A DNA stretch of 64,000 bases from the NCBI RefSeq assembly GCF_900188085.1, contig NZ_FZOU01000012.1, forward strand, positions 26,185-90,184. The letters run 5' to 3'. Under the pieces are notes generated by a model. That model did not search any database. It was not told the origin of the DNA and was given only the letters and a program-made list of their open reading frames with translations. Source of the stretch: Granulicella rosea (GTDB lineage: Bacteria; Acidobacteriota; Terriglobia; Terriglobales; Acidobacteriaceae). The position numbers were made by a program, and so were the translations under genes. Shown here one piece after another: positions 34,226 through 44,028 of the stretch (the stretch's first letter is position 1; every line of letters begins with the position of its first letter).

Positions 34226-37200
34226 ATGCAAGTGATGCAACTCAACCAGTCGTCTCCGTTCCAGGTCATTCGCGTATCGAGCTTCGCGCGTACGTGGGTC
34301 TTTCTTCTTCTGCTGTGCGCGATGCTGACGGGTAACGCGCTGGCGCAGTCCGACACGGGCCGCATCTCCGGCACCGTCACCGACGCATCGGGCGCGGTCG
34401 TGGTCGGCGCTCAAATTACCGCCACCCGCACCGAGACCGCGGTGACCACCACAACCACGACCGACAAGCGCGGCGAGTACGTCTTCGCCACGCTGCAGGT
34501 CGGCCACTACACCATTACGGTCGAAAGTCCCGGCTTCGCCAGCGCGACCAAGGAAGGCCTGGAGCTGAACGACAATGGCGCGCTCAACGCGATCTTCAAG
34601 CTGCAGGCCGGCGCGACCGAACAGATGATCGTGACCACGCAGGTCGGCGAGACGGTGAACACCTCGACCGGTGAGATCTCGCACGTCATCGACGGCGACA
34701 CGGTGCGCGACCTGGCGCTGAACGGCCGCAACTACCTCGACCTGCTCGGCATTCTGCCGGGCTCGGTCGTGATGAACGGCGGCGACGCGATGGCGACCAT
34801 CACCAGCGGCTCGACCACCGGCATCGTGCTGAACGGCATTCGCGCGACCGCCAACGGACTGTACATCGACGGCGTCATCAACAAGGACATCGGCTCGAAC
34901 GCGACGCAGTTCAACAACGTCGGCATCGACTTTGTCGAGCATGTGAAGGTCGAGACCTCGGCCTTCTCGTCGCAGTTCGGTTCGGCGGCCGGCCCGGCCA
35001 TCAACGTGGTCACGCGCTCCGGTACGAACAGCCTGCACGGCACGCTCTTCGAGCTGATCCGCAACGACCTGCTGGACGCGTCGAACTACTTCTCGCGCAG
35101 CGCCCAGCAGAACCCCAACGGCACCTACAACCCCATCCGCCAGCACCTGCGCTTCAACGACTTCGGCGGCGCGCTCGGCGGCCCGATCATGAAGGACAAG
35201 CTCTACTTCTTCATGGGCGCGGAGTGGAAGATCATCGCGCAGAACACGAACCCCTCCATCGTGACCCTGCCGCTGCAGGCGCAGTTGAATGGCGTCTTTC
35301 CCCTGACCACGGCCGGCGCCTGCTCGCTGTCGAAGGTTCCCGGCCTGGGCAACGTGCCCTCCACCTGCGATATCTCGAACTACATCACGCCCTTCGGCCA
35401 CGGCGTGCAGAAGGTCTTCAACGAGGTCATCAGCAAGGCGACCTCCTACGCCGGCGTGGCCTGCACGCTGACCGGCTGCTCGAACAACGGCAATACGATC
35501 TACGAGCTGCCGCAGCCCTTCCGCAATCACGAGTATCTCGCCCGCGTGGACTGGATCATCAACAAGCGGCACAACGTGTACGCGCGCTGGATCGACGACA
35601 CGCACACCACGACCAATCCGCTCGGCGACGGCTCTCTGCCCACCACCTCGTACCACGACGAAGGTCCGGCCGATAACTTCCTCTTCGTACACAACATGGT
35701 GGTGACGCCGAACTCGACCAACACGCTCAGCCTCTCGGCATTGTGGTCTTCGATCAACCAGCAGCCGGTCGGGCCGGACTGGTTGAAGTCCACCTATGGC
35801 CTCGACTATCAGTCGCTCTACCAGGGGCAGACTCCCAAGCTCGGCATTCCGTATCTCAGCCTGTACGGCTATACGGCATTCGACTCGGACAACTTCCTGA
35901 ACCGCTCGCACAGCACCTATGCGCAGGTCCAGGACGTGTACACGATGGTCGAGGGCAAGCACACCATCAAGGTCGGTGGGCTCTTCGGCCGCAACCGCAA
36001 GGACCAGAACGGCAAGCCGTACTTCTACGGCAACGTCGCGTTCACCAACGCCAGCACCAGCTTGAACACCTCGGGCAACGCCCTGGCCGATATGCTGCTG
36101 GGCAACTTCGCGACTTACACCGAGTCGGCGTCCGACACCTACGGCTTCTTCCGGCTGTGGCAGGCGGCGGGCTATGTGGACGACACCTGGCGCATCGCTC
36201 CGAAGCTCTCGCTCTCGCTCGGTCTGCGCTTCGAGTGGATGACGCCGTGGGACTCGCAGCAGAACAACCTCGCGTCGTTCTATCCGGAGTTCTACGATCC
36301 GAAGGCGGCTGTGACGGTGAATTCGAACGGCACCCTGGTCGCGGGTTCCGGCAACCGGTATAACGGTCTGCGCCGCGCCGGCGATGGCGTGCCGAACAGC
36401 GAGCTGTTCCGCGTTCCCAATGGCCAGTCGGCCGATGTGCTCAGCGTGCCGACCATCGGCAAGCGCGGCTTCTACAAAGCGCAGCGGGTGATCGCGCCAC
36501 GCTTCGGCTTCGCCTACGACATGTTCGGCAACGGCACGCTGGCCTTCCGCGGCGGCGCCGGTCTGTTCTACGACACGCCGCAGGGCAACGTCGCCTTCTC
36601 GGCGCTGAACTCGCCGCCCTACTTGCAGAGCGCAGCGGTGCAGAACGGCAACATGGACAACCTCGCGGCCTTCAGCAGCCAGTTGAACCTGAGCCCGAAC
36701 GGCGACATGTACGCGGTCAGCTCGACCCAGCAGCGCGCGTACGTGTACCAGTACAACTTCGGCATCCAGCAGCAGTTGATGGCGGGCATGTTCCTGCAGA
36801 TCACCTATGTGGGCAACGAAGCGCGCCACATGCTGCACGATCCGGACGTCAACGGCGTGGACCCCGGCGTCGAAGACGCGGCGTTCCAGGTCAATCAGAA
36901 CGTAAATATCAACGCCTTGCGTCCTTACAAGGGCTTCGGCGCGATCTACCAGTACCGCACGGACGCGGACGGCAACTACAACGGCCTGCAGGCGAACCTG
37001 AACCGGCGCATCGGCAAGGGACGCTTCACCTTCGCGTACACATGGTCCAAGTCGCTATCGACCTCGAGCGCCGATACGGACGTCGCGCACATCTTCCCGT
37101 TTTCGAAGACATACTACTACGGCTATACGAGCTTCGATCGCCGCAACCTGATCACGACAAGCTACATCGTGTCGTCCCCCACCTTTGCGCGGCATAACAT

Positions 37201-37717
37201 CGTGATGCGCGAGGGTCTGGGCGGCTGGATGATCACCGGCACTGGCCGTTACCAGGGCGGCACGCGGCTTACCCCGCAGGGCACCGATACGCTGGGCGTC
37301 GCGGGCAAGGCCGAGTATGCGGGCTATCCGATCCTCTATCCGCACACGCAGGTCGCATGGTGGGAGCCGCTCAATCCGGGCAACATCGCGAACGTCTATG
37401 CGCCCGCGCCGGGACAGATCGGCAACGTGCCGAACGGCCTGATCGCCGGACCGAACTACGTCGACCTCGACGTGTCCATGCGCAAGACCTTCAACTTTAC
37501 CGAGCGGTATCGCCTGACGGTGAACTTCGATGGATTCAACGTGTTGAACCATCCGAACTTCAACTCGCCGACGGTCAATGTGAACAGCGCGACGACGGTC
37601 TCCGATACGCAGAACGTATCGGCGACCAACACGGCCGGCCACGACTACTCGTATCTGGGCATTACCTCCGCGAATCGTCCGCGTAACATTCAGGGCGGTC
37701 TCCGGTTCGCCTTCTAA
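34226..37717 (+). CDS. Oar-like TonB-dependent receptor with carboxypeptidase-regulatory N-domain
   Basis: About 1160 aa. Start choice is uncertain: GTG 34223, ATG 34226 or ATG 34235 all follow AAGGGG. A signal peptide (WVFLLLLCAMLTGNALAQ) precedes a CarboxypepD_reg domain (GRISGTVTDASGAVVVGAQI) and a plug-like region (NGRNYLDLLGILPGSVV). The outer-membrane barrel ends in GGLRFAF with a terminal Phe. No SusD partner is present. By position it is the candidate importer of pectic oligosaccharides, though such receptors are numerous and substrates rarely known. Confidence 0.85.
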   Translation: MQVMQLNQSSPFQVIRVSSFARTWVFLLLLCAMLTGNALAQSDTGRISGTVTDASGAVVVGAQITATRTETAVTTTTTTDKRGEYVFATLQVGHYTITVESPGFASATKEGLELNDNGALNAIFKLQAGATEQMIVTTQVGETVNTSTGEISHVIDGDTVRDLALNGRNYLDLLGILPGSVVMNGGDAMATITSGSTTGIVLNGIRATANGLYIDGVINKDIGSNATQFNNVGIDFVEHVKVETSAFSSQFGSAAGPAINVVTRSGTNSLHGTLFELIRNDLLDASNYFSRSAQQNPNGTYNPIRQHLRFNDFGGALGGPIMKDKLYFFMGAEWKIIAQNTNPSIVTLPLQAQLNGVFPLTTAGACSLSKVPGLGNVPSTCDISNYITPFGHGVQKVFNEVISKATSYAGVACTLTGCSNNGNTIYELPQPFRNHEYLARVDWIINKRHNVYARWIDDTHTTTNPLGDGSLPTTSYHDEGPADNFLFVHNMVVTPNSTNTLSLSALWSSINQQPVGPDWLKSTYGLDYQSLYQGQTPKLGIPYLSLYGYTAFDSDNFLNRSHSTYAQVQDVYTMVEGKHTIKVGGLFGRNRKDQNGKPYFYGNVAFTNASTSLNTSGNALADMLLGNFATYTESASDTYGFFRLWQAAGYVDDTWRIAPKLSLSLGLRFEWMTPWDSQQNNLASFYPEFYDPKAAVTVNSNGTLVAGSGNRYNGLRRAGDGVPNSELFRVPNGQSADVLSVPTIGKRGFYKAQRVIAPRFGFAYDMFGNGTLAFRGGAGLFYDTPQGNVAFSALNSPPYLQSAAVQNGNMDNLAAFSSQLNLSPNGDMYAVSSTQQRAYVYQYNFGIQQQLMAGMFLQITYVGNEARHMLHDPDVNGVDPGVEDAAFQVNQNVNINALRPYKGFGAIYQYRTDADGNYNGLQANLNRRIGKGRFTFAYTWSKSLSTSSADTDVAHIFPFSKTYYYGYTSFDRRNLITTSYIVSSPTFARHNIVMREGLGGWMITGTGRYQGGTRLTPQGTDTLGVAGKAEYAGYPILYPHTQVAWWEPLNPGNIANVYAPAPGQIGNVPNGLIAGPNYVDLDVSMRKTFNFTERYRLTVNFDGFNVLNHPNFNSPTVNVNSATTVSDTQNVSATNTAGHDYSYLGITSANRPRNIQGGLRFAF

Positions 37718-37739
37718 CTTCAAGCCGCAACGTATAAAC

Positions 37740-37764
37740 GCCCCGAGCGCCAGAGCGCCGGGGC
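37740..37764 (+). terminator. GC-rich hairpin after the TonB receptor gene
   Basis: GCCCCGAGCGC, a short loop, GCGCCGGGGC, 22 bp after the stop and without a U-tract. It may protect the 3' end or attenuate read-through to the NHL gene. A direct repeat TGGGAATGATC follows at 37771-37792, next to the next gene's ribosome site. Confidence 0.5.
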
Positions 37765-37807
37765 AGGCAATGGGAATGATCTGGGAATGATCTTCGGAGT
37801 GAGTCCA

Positions 37808-40800
37808 ATGGTTCGTACCTCTCGTTATCTCGCAATGTTCAAAGGGCTGGCAGCTACGCTGCTCGTGGCGTGCGCAAGCCAGCTCTACGCGCAATCGACC
37901 GCCGCGACCTCGCAGGTCACGCTGGCCAACGGTCTGGGCAGCGCCGCCGGTGTGGCGGTGGACCCGATCGGCAACGTCTATGTCGCCGACGGCGTGAATG
38001 GCGCGCTGCAGGAGTACATCGGCGCGAACGGCTCGGCGCAGGCGCTGCTGGGCGGACTCTCCACGCCCGGCCAGGTCGCGGTCGACACCGGACGCAACGT
38101 CTATGTCGCCAACGGCACGGCCAAGGCGGTCTATGAGTATGTCTCGACCACCGGCACGCTGAATCTCAATACGCCGGTCTCGATCGGCACGGGCCTGGGT
38201 ACGGTGACCGGCGTGGCGGTCGACATCGCGGGCAACGTCTATATCGTCGACGCGACGAACAAGCAGGTGGTGAAGGTGGCGGTTGGCACGAAGACGCAGA
38301 CCGTGCTGGCCACCGGGCTGATCGCGCCGAAGCAGATCGCCGTCGACCGGCTGGGCAACGTCTTCATCGCCGACTCGGGCGCGAACGCGATCGTCTACCT
38401 GCCCACGGGCGGCGCGGCCGCGACCACCATCGGCTCGGGCTTTGCCGCGCCCTCGGGCGTGGCGGTCGACGTGAACAACAACCTCTTCATCGCCGACACG
38501 GGCAACAACGCCGTGAAGGAGATCCCGAACGTGGCCGGCGTGCCCACGCCCAGCAGCCAGGTTACGCTGGCCGCCAGCGTGACCGCGCCCACCTCGGTCG
38601 CGACCGATACGCGCGGCAGCCTGTATATCGGCGCCGGCTCCAACGTCTTCCACTTCTCCTTCGGCGCCATCTACTTCGGTCTGCTGCCGGTCAAGCAGAC
38701 GAGCGCCGTCACACCGGTCACCGTCAACTTCACCGCGGCCATTACGCCCGCGTCCTACCGGGTGGTCTCGACCGGGTACACGGGGCTGGACTACGCCGAT
38801 GCCGGCGGCAGCACCTGCGCGGCCAACACCAGCTATGCGGCCGGCAACAGCTGCATCGTCAACGTCACCTTCACGCCGGTCGCCGCCGGCCCGCGTCTCG
38901 GCGCGATCGTCTTCTACGACTCCAGCAATCACGTTCTGTCGCGCGTCTTCATCGGCGGCGGCGGCCTGGCGCCGGTGATTACCTTCGACCCCGGCGTCTT
39001 CACCTCGGTCACGCCGAACACGAACGTCAACCCGATCTCGCTCAGCCAGCCGCACGGCGCGCGCTTCGACTCGGCAAGCAACCTGCTGCTGGCCGATACC
39101 GGCCTCAACCGCATCGTCATCTTCCCGCCTTCGAAGACGAATCCGCCGATCTACAACGGCGCGTACACGGGCACCGCGAGCGTCGTCAACATCACGACCT
39201 TCTCGATGAACGACGTGGCGATCAACGGCGCGGGCGACCTGATCGTACCCGACCTCAGCACCGGCCGCCTCACCTACATCCCGTACGAGAACGGTGTGTG
39301 GAACGTCGCGGACCTCGGCGTCCTCGGCACCGGTTACTCCAAGCCGCGCTCGGTCGCTGTCGACATCGCCGGCAATAACTTCCTGGCCGACGTCTCGAAC
39401 AAGCGCATCCTGCAGATCACCTTCGCCGGCGTGCAGACGGTGGTGCCCAATCCGGCCGTCGACGCCATCGGCGTAGCGGTCGACCTCTATGGCAACATCG
39501 GTCTCGCGGACAGCTCCGGCGCGCAGGGCGTCTATGTGCCGGTCACCGGACAGGCCGCGTATGCGGTCGGCTCGGGCATGAAGGCGCCCTGGGGCGCGCA
39601 GTTCGACGCCGCCGGAAGCCTCTACATCTCCGACAACTCCGTGGCGGCGATGTACCGCATCCCCAACGAGAACGGCGTCCTCTCCACCTCCGACCAGCAG
39701 AACCTGACCGGCAACAAGGACTACAACTTCGCCATCGATCCGAACGGCAACATCGTCACCACGCCGCTGGTGGGTACGACGGTGCCGGTCTCGGGCTATA
39801 ACTTCAACGTGCTGGCGCGTTCGGGCCTGACCGAGTCGCTGGGCGCAACCGCGGGCCAGGCCGTCGGCACCTCGGGCACCGTGGTCGCGATCACGGTCTC
39901 GAACTCCGGCAACCAGATCCCGGTCTACCTGCAGCCGACGGGCATCTCGCTGATCGGCGATGTGGACGACTTCACCACGACGGGCACCCCGGCGAAGCTG
40001 CCGGTCTACCCGAGCTGCAACTTCTCGAACAACCTGCTGCCCGGCTTCGCCTGCTACATCGGCATCAACTTCAGCCCGGTTTCGCCGGGCGGCACGCGCA
40101 CCGCGACCGCGTTCATCGAGTCGCAGCAGCAGCAGACGCCGCAGATCGTGATGACCGGCCTGGCCACCGGCACGGCGCCCACCACCTCCGCGGGCGTCGG
40201 CCTGACGCTCACCACGCCCACCGGCTCGCCCGCTCCGGGACAGGCCCTCGTCGTCACCGCCAAGGCCAACGCCGCGGCGACCGGCGCCATCACCCTCTAT
40301 ATCGACGGCACGCCTTACCTCGCGGTCGAACTCAGCTCCGGCGTCGCCACCTTCTCCATCCCCGCCGGTCTGACGGTCGGCACGCACGCGCTCACCGCCA
40401 CGTACGCGGGCGACGCGACCTACGCGCCTACCACCACCGCCACGGCCGCGACGCTCTCCGTCGTCGTCACGCTGGCGACGCCGACGATCATGATCGCAAG
40501 CAGCGGCACCGACCTGAACCCAGGCCAGTCCGACACCTTCACCGGCACGGTCGTCACCCAGACCGGGCTGGCGACGCCGACCGGCACGCTGACCTTCTTC
40601 GACGGCACGACCAATCTCGGCACGGCCACGCTGAACGCGGCGGGCATCGGCAGCATCTCCTACGCACTCGCCTCCGGAACCCACTCCATCACCGTCTCTT
40701 ATAGCGGAGACACCGTATACGCCGCCGGCAAGTCGAGCGCCGTCACGGTCAACGTCTCCAGCTTCATCACCACCACGACGGCCCTGGTCGTAACGCCCGC

Positions 40801-42211
40801 GCAGCCCGTCGGCGGATACGTCTACGGCACGGCGCTGTCGGCGACCGCCACCATCACGCAGAGCTCCGGCACCGCAACCCCCACCGGCACGATGACCTAC
40901 TCGCTCGACGGCGCGATCTCGACCCAGCCCGTCGCGAACAAGCAGGCCACGCTGAGCCTGAACCCCAACGCCGGCACGCACGTTCTGACCGCCAGCTACT
41001 CGGGCGACTCCAACTTCACCTTCAGCTCCAGCACGGTTCAGTTCGTCACCATCAAGGACACGACGGCCACCACGCTGAAGGCCTCCTCCACCGCCTTTGC
41101 CGCCGGCTCCTACGTCACGCTGACGGCGAACGTCACCAGCCTTTCGGGCGGCATCCCCGGCGGCGTGGTGGTCTTCAAGAACGGCGCCACCACGATCGGC
41201 ACGGTCGCGCTCGTCAAGGGCGTGGCGACGCTCACCACCTCCGCGCTGCCCGGCGGCACGGACGCGGTCAACGCGACCTACACCGGCGACGCCAACGATA
41301 ACGCCAGCGCCAGCGCGCCGATCACGATCGCGGTGGCCTTCAACGCTACGTCCATCACGGTTGCCAGCGCGCCGATCATCATCTACACCGGCGTCTACCC
41401 GGCGCTGACGGTCACGCTCGCCAACAGCGCGCCCAGCAGCGTCGTCGTTCTGCCCACCGGCTCCGTCACCTTCTACGTGAACGGCGTCAGCGCGGGCTCG
41501 GCGAGCCTGAGCGGCGCGGGCAACAGCGCCAGCGTCAACATCAGCGCAACGCAGTTCACCACGTTGTTCGTCCAGCGCTTCAACACCATCACCGCCAAGT
41601 ACAGCGGAGACCAGGACTACACCGCCAGCGCCACCGTCGGCACGTACCAGGTCTACGTCGCGCCCACAAGCGGAGCATGGGATGGCGATTACAGCATCTC
41701 GACCGTCAGCGCCATCACCGTCCCGCTGGGCAGCCAGACGACGACGGCGACCGTCACCCTCACCCCGACCGGCAAGTACTTCGGCTACGTGCAGCTTGGT
41801 TGCAGCGGCCTGCCGCTTTACACCAACTGCGTCTTCCAACCCACGCAGCTTCTGCTGGACGGCACGAACACGCCCTACAGCACGACGCTCACCATCCTCT
41901 CGCAGTCGCCCACGCAGACCACGCAGATCGCGGTGAAGCAGGAGGGCATCCGCATGGCCAGCCTGGCCGGCGGCGCCATCCTCCTCGCCCTGGTCTTCGG
42001 CAGCTTCCGCCGCGGACGCAAGCTGATGCGCCAGGCCGGCGTCAAGGGTCTGCTGATGCTGCTCTTCCTCTCCTTCGGCCTGGGCGCGCTGAGCGCCTGC
42101 GGAGGCCACCCGCCGATCGCAACCCAGGCGGGCACCTTCACCGTCAACATCACGGGTACGGGCTCCGGGAATATCAACCATACGTTCGCCACCAGCATCA
42201 CCTTCAAATAA
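37808..42211 (+). CDS. Giant NHL-repeat/Ig-like protein with C-terminal two-TM and lipobox tail
   Basis: 1467 aa from the ATG at 37808; GGAG is 8 bases upstream. A signal peptide is followed by NHL-type propeller repeats (GVAVDPIGNVYVADGVNGAL and similar, to about 290). Then come an ASH-like segment, a second NHL set (about 400-640), and about four Ig-like repeats of the Big_3 kind (ITLYIDGTPY, GTLTFFDGTTNLGTATL). The end has a hydrophobic helix, an Arg/Lys loop (FRRGRKLMRQ), a second helix ending in LSACGG (Cys1431) and a 36-residue Thr-rich tail. Likely a surface adhesin or scaffold. Confidence 0.75.
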   Translation: MVRTSRYLAMFKGLAATLLVACASQLYAQSTAATSQVTLANGLGSAAGVAVDPIGNVYVADGVNGALQEYIGANGSAQALLGGLSTPGQVAVDTGRNVYVANGTAKAVYEYVSTTGTLNLNTPVSIGTGLGTVTGVAVDIAGNVYIVDATNKQVVKVAVGTKTQTVLATGLIAPKQIAVDRLGNVFIADSGANAIVYLPTGGAAATTIGSGFAAPSGVAVDVNNNLFIADTGNNAVKEIPNVAGVPTPSSQVTLAASVTAPTSVATDTRGSLYIGAGSNVFHFSFGAIYFGLLPVKQTSAVTPVTVNFTAAITPASYRVVSTGYTGLDYADAGGSTCAANTSYAAGNSCIVNVTFTPVAAGPRLGAIVFYDSSNHVLSRVFIGGGGLAPVITFDPGVFTSVTPNTNVNPISLSQPHGARFDSASNLLLADTGLNRIVIFPPSKTNPPIYNGAYTGTASVVNITTFSMNDVAINGAGDLIVPDLSTGRLTYIPYENGVWNVADLGVLGTGYSKPRSVAVDIAGNNFLADVSNKRILQITFAGVQTVVPNPAVDAIGVAVDLYGNIGLADSSGAQGVYVPVTGQAAYAVGSGMKAPWGAQFDAAGSLYISDNSVAAMYRIPNENGVLSTSDQQNLTGNKDYNFAIDPNGNIVTTPLVGTTVPVSGYNFNVLARSGLTESLGATAGQAVGTSGTVVAITVSNSGNQIPVYLQPTGISLIGDVDDFTTTGTPAKLPVYPSCNFSNNLLPGFACYIGINFSPVSPGGTRTATAFIESQQQQTPQIVMTGLATGTAPTTSAGVGLTLTTPTGSPAPGQALVVTAKANAAATGAITLYIDGTPYLAVELSSGVATFSIPAGLTVGTHALTATYAGDATYAPTTTATAATLSVVVTLATPTIMIASSGTDLNPGQSDTFTGTVVTQTGLATPTGTLTFFDGTTNLGTATLNAAGIGSISYALASGTHSITVSYSGDTVYAAGKSSAVTVNVSSFITTTTALVVTPAQPVGGYVYGTALSATATITQSSGTATPTGTMTYSLDGAISTQPVANKQATLSLNPNAGTHVLTASYSGDSNFTFSSSTVQFVTIKDTTATTLKASSTAFAAGSYVTLTANVTSLSGGIPGGVVVFKNGATTIGTVALVKGVATLTTSALPGGTDAVNATYTGDANDNASASAPITIAVAFNATSITVASAPIIIYTGVYPALTVTLANSAPSSVVVLPTGSVTFYVNGVSAGSASLSGAGNSASVNISATQFTTLFVQRFNTITAKYSGDQDYTASATVGTYQVYVAPTSGAWDGDYSISTVSAITVPLGSQTTTATVTLTPTGKYFGYVQLGCSGLPLYTNCVFQPTQLLLDGTNTPYSTTLTILSQSPTQTTQIAVKQEGIRMASLAGGAILLALVFGSFRRGRKLMRQAGVKGLLMLLFLSFGLGALSACGGHPPIATQAGTFTVNITGTGSGNINHTFATSITFK

Positions 42212-42225
42212 AGCAACAACTGCGA

Positions 42226-42251
42226 GCGGCGGTCTCCACGGGGGCCGCCGC
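42226..42251 (+). terminator. Hairpin after the NHL/Ig gene
   Basis: GCGGCGG and CCGCCGC arms, 14 bp after the stop, no U-tract. The remaining bases up to 42408 hold no gene. Confidence 0.4.
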
Positions 42252-42408
42252 GCAGAGCACGGCGTCTTTTCCGAGAGCGTCAACGTCATCTAGCCAACCA
42301 AACGTCGATGGTGGAAACGTGGGTCCGCGTCGCCTGAAGCGCTCAACTCATGTGCCGATCCAATGCCGTTCACCCTCTCTGGAACACTGAACTCTGCGAG
42401 ACCATTTT

Positions 42409-43962
42409 ATGAACCGCAAGGCCCTTTCCGCGCTCCTCGTGCTTCTTCTCTCCGTGTCGCCCGCCTGGGCGCAGCAGGAGCCTCTGCCCGATCAGCCTTA
42501 CGTGCTGAAGACCACCGCCACCATTCATATCCTCGACATCGTCGTCACGGATAAGAAGGGCAAGGTCTACACCAACCTGAAGCAGGACGACTTCACCATC
42601 TACGAAGATGCGGTGGAGCAGCGGATCAGGAGCTTCGAGCCGCCATCGAAGCACACGATGCCCGAAGGCTCGGGCCTGGTGGTGAAGTCCTCGGCCGACC
42701 TGCCGAAGATCGGCGCCGCGCCGGTAACCATTCTGGTGCTCGACGACCTGAACACCTCGTTCGAGAACATGGCGTATGCGCGCAACCGCATCCAGAAGTA
42801 TCTGGAGGCGCAGCCCGCCGTGATGAAGCAGCCCACCACGCTGCTGGCCGCGACGAACACGAAGTTCGTCGTCGTGAAGGACTTTACGCAGGACCGCGCC
42901 GAGTTGCTGACCGCGCTGCACAAGTACTTCCCCGAGTATCCGTGGAAGCAGATGAAGAGCGGCGGCGGCGGCTCCGGCGCGTTCGAGCGCATGGGCGAAT
43001 CGCTGAACTCGCTCTACTCCATGGCGGAGGCCTTTCGCGGCACGCCGGGGCGCAAGACCGTTCTATGGGTGGGCAAGGGCTTTCCGGCGGTCGACCTGCT
43101 GAACCTCGACACCAGCTCCACGATCCTGCTGCAGGCGGGCATCAAGCGCATCACGAATGCGCTGCTGGACTCGCGCATCACGCTCTACACCATCGACCCC
43201 AGCTCGCAGCTCGGCACGATCGGCGTCATCGGCACCTCCGACGATCTGCAGGACTATGAGACGCGCAACGACGGTCAGCCCTTCTCCGACGAGATCAATT
43301 TTTCCACCCTTGCCCCCGCCACAGGGGGCAAGGCCTTTTTTTCGCGCAACGACATCGACGCCGAGGTGGCTGAAGGCACCGAGGCCGGCTCGAACTACTA
43401 CACCATCTCTTACACGCCCAGCAATCCGCCGAAGCCAGGCGAGGAGTATCGGCAGATCCGCATCAAGATGCGCGACCCGAGCCTGACCGCCGTGACGCGC
43501 GACGGCTACTATCCGCCGGATCCGCATGTCGACGCAACCGGCGCGCCCATCCCCAGAACCCCGAAGGAGCAGCGCGACGAGCTCGAGGCCGAGATGGGTA
43601 AGGCGGCCATGAGCACGCTTGCCTACAACGGTCTGCTGCTCTCGCTCGCGCCCGCCGATGGGGGCAAGGTGAAGCTGGGCGTCGCGTCCGGAGGTCTGAA
43701 GTGGACCGACGAGCCAAGCGGCAAGACACGCGCCGAGATCACCGTGCTGCAGGTCGCCTTCTCGTCGAAGGACAAGGCGCTGGCGCACAGCTCGCAGGAG
43801 CTTTCGGCCGAGGTGATGGGACGCATCCAGAACCCGGACCAGAAGGCATACTTCCTGATCCCGGTGCAGATGCCTCCCGGTACGACTCGCCTGCGCGTCG
43901 TGGTGCGCGACGCGGTCAACGGCAAGATCGGTACGGTTGAACTGCTTACCGGCGGCAAGTAA
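42409..43962 (+). CDS. Acidobacterial VWFA-related secreted protein
   Basis: 517 aa. A signal peptide (ALLVLLLSVSPAWAQ) precedes the N-terminal signature IHILDIVVTDKKGKVYTNL and LKQDDFTIYEDAVEQ. A von Willebrand A-like domain follows (about 100-330) with VTILVLDDLNTSF at the MIDAS strand, where DxSxS is replaced by DDLNT, and TGGKAFFSRNDI near its end. This is the TIGR03436-type family, abundant in Acidobacteria and without a known function. A perfect terminator-like hairpin lies inside the coding sequence at 43308-43342. Confidence 0.85.
   Translation: MNRKALSALLVLLLSVSPAWAQQEPLPDQPYVLKTTATIHILDIVVTDKKGKVYTNLKQDDFTIYEDAVEQRIRSFEPPSKHTMPEGSGLVVKSSADLPKIGAAPVTILVLDDLNTSFENMAYARNRIQKYLEAQPAVMKQPTTLLAATNTKFVVVKDFTQDRAELLTALHKYFPEYPWKQMKSGGGGSGAFERMGESLNSLYSMAEAFRGTPGRKTVLWVGKGFPAVDLLNLDTSSTILLQAGIKRITNALLDSRITLYTIDPSSQLGTIGVIGTSDDLQDYETRNDGQPFSDEINFSTLAPATGGKAFFSRNDIDAEVAEGTEAGSNYYTISYTPSNPPKPGEEYRQIRIKMRDPSLTAVTRDGYYPPDPHVDATGAPIPRTPKEQRDELEAEMGKAAMSTLAYNGLLLSLAPADGGKVKLGVASGGLKWTDEPSGKTRAEITVLQVAFSSKDKALAHSSQELSAEVMGRIQNPDQKAYFLIPVQMPPGTTRLRVVVRDAVNGKIGTVELLTGGK
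43308..43342 (+). terminator. Intrinsic-terminator-like hairpin inside the VWFA gene
   Basis: CCTTGCCCCC, loop GCCACA, GGGGGCAAGG, then CC and seven T's. The 10-bp stem is perfect and the T-tract is the best in the window, yet it lies at about codon 300 of an intact gene. Confidence 0.6.
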
Positions 43963-43981
43963 GGCAGAAGGCAGCGTTGAA

Positions 43982-44020
43982 GGGTGGAAGCGCGGGGCTT
44001 CAAGCCCCATGCTTCCACCC
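43982..44020. terminator. Family-3 hairpin between convergent genes
   Basis: GGGTGGAAGC and GCTTCCACCC outer arms with inner GGGGCTT/AAGCCCC. It fills the gap between the VWFA and GH2 stops and resembles the repeat at 11884. A bidirectional terminator is plausible. Confidence 0.65.
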
Positions 44021-44028
44021 GAGGCGTC

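Noticed and set aside
37055..42289. 1744-aa open frame on the minus strand
   Set aside because: It is antisense to the receptor and NHL/Ig genes, has an Arg/Asp/Val-rich composition without domains, and arises from GC-rich codon bias.
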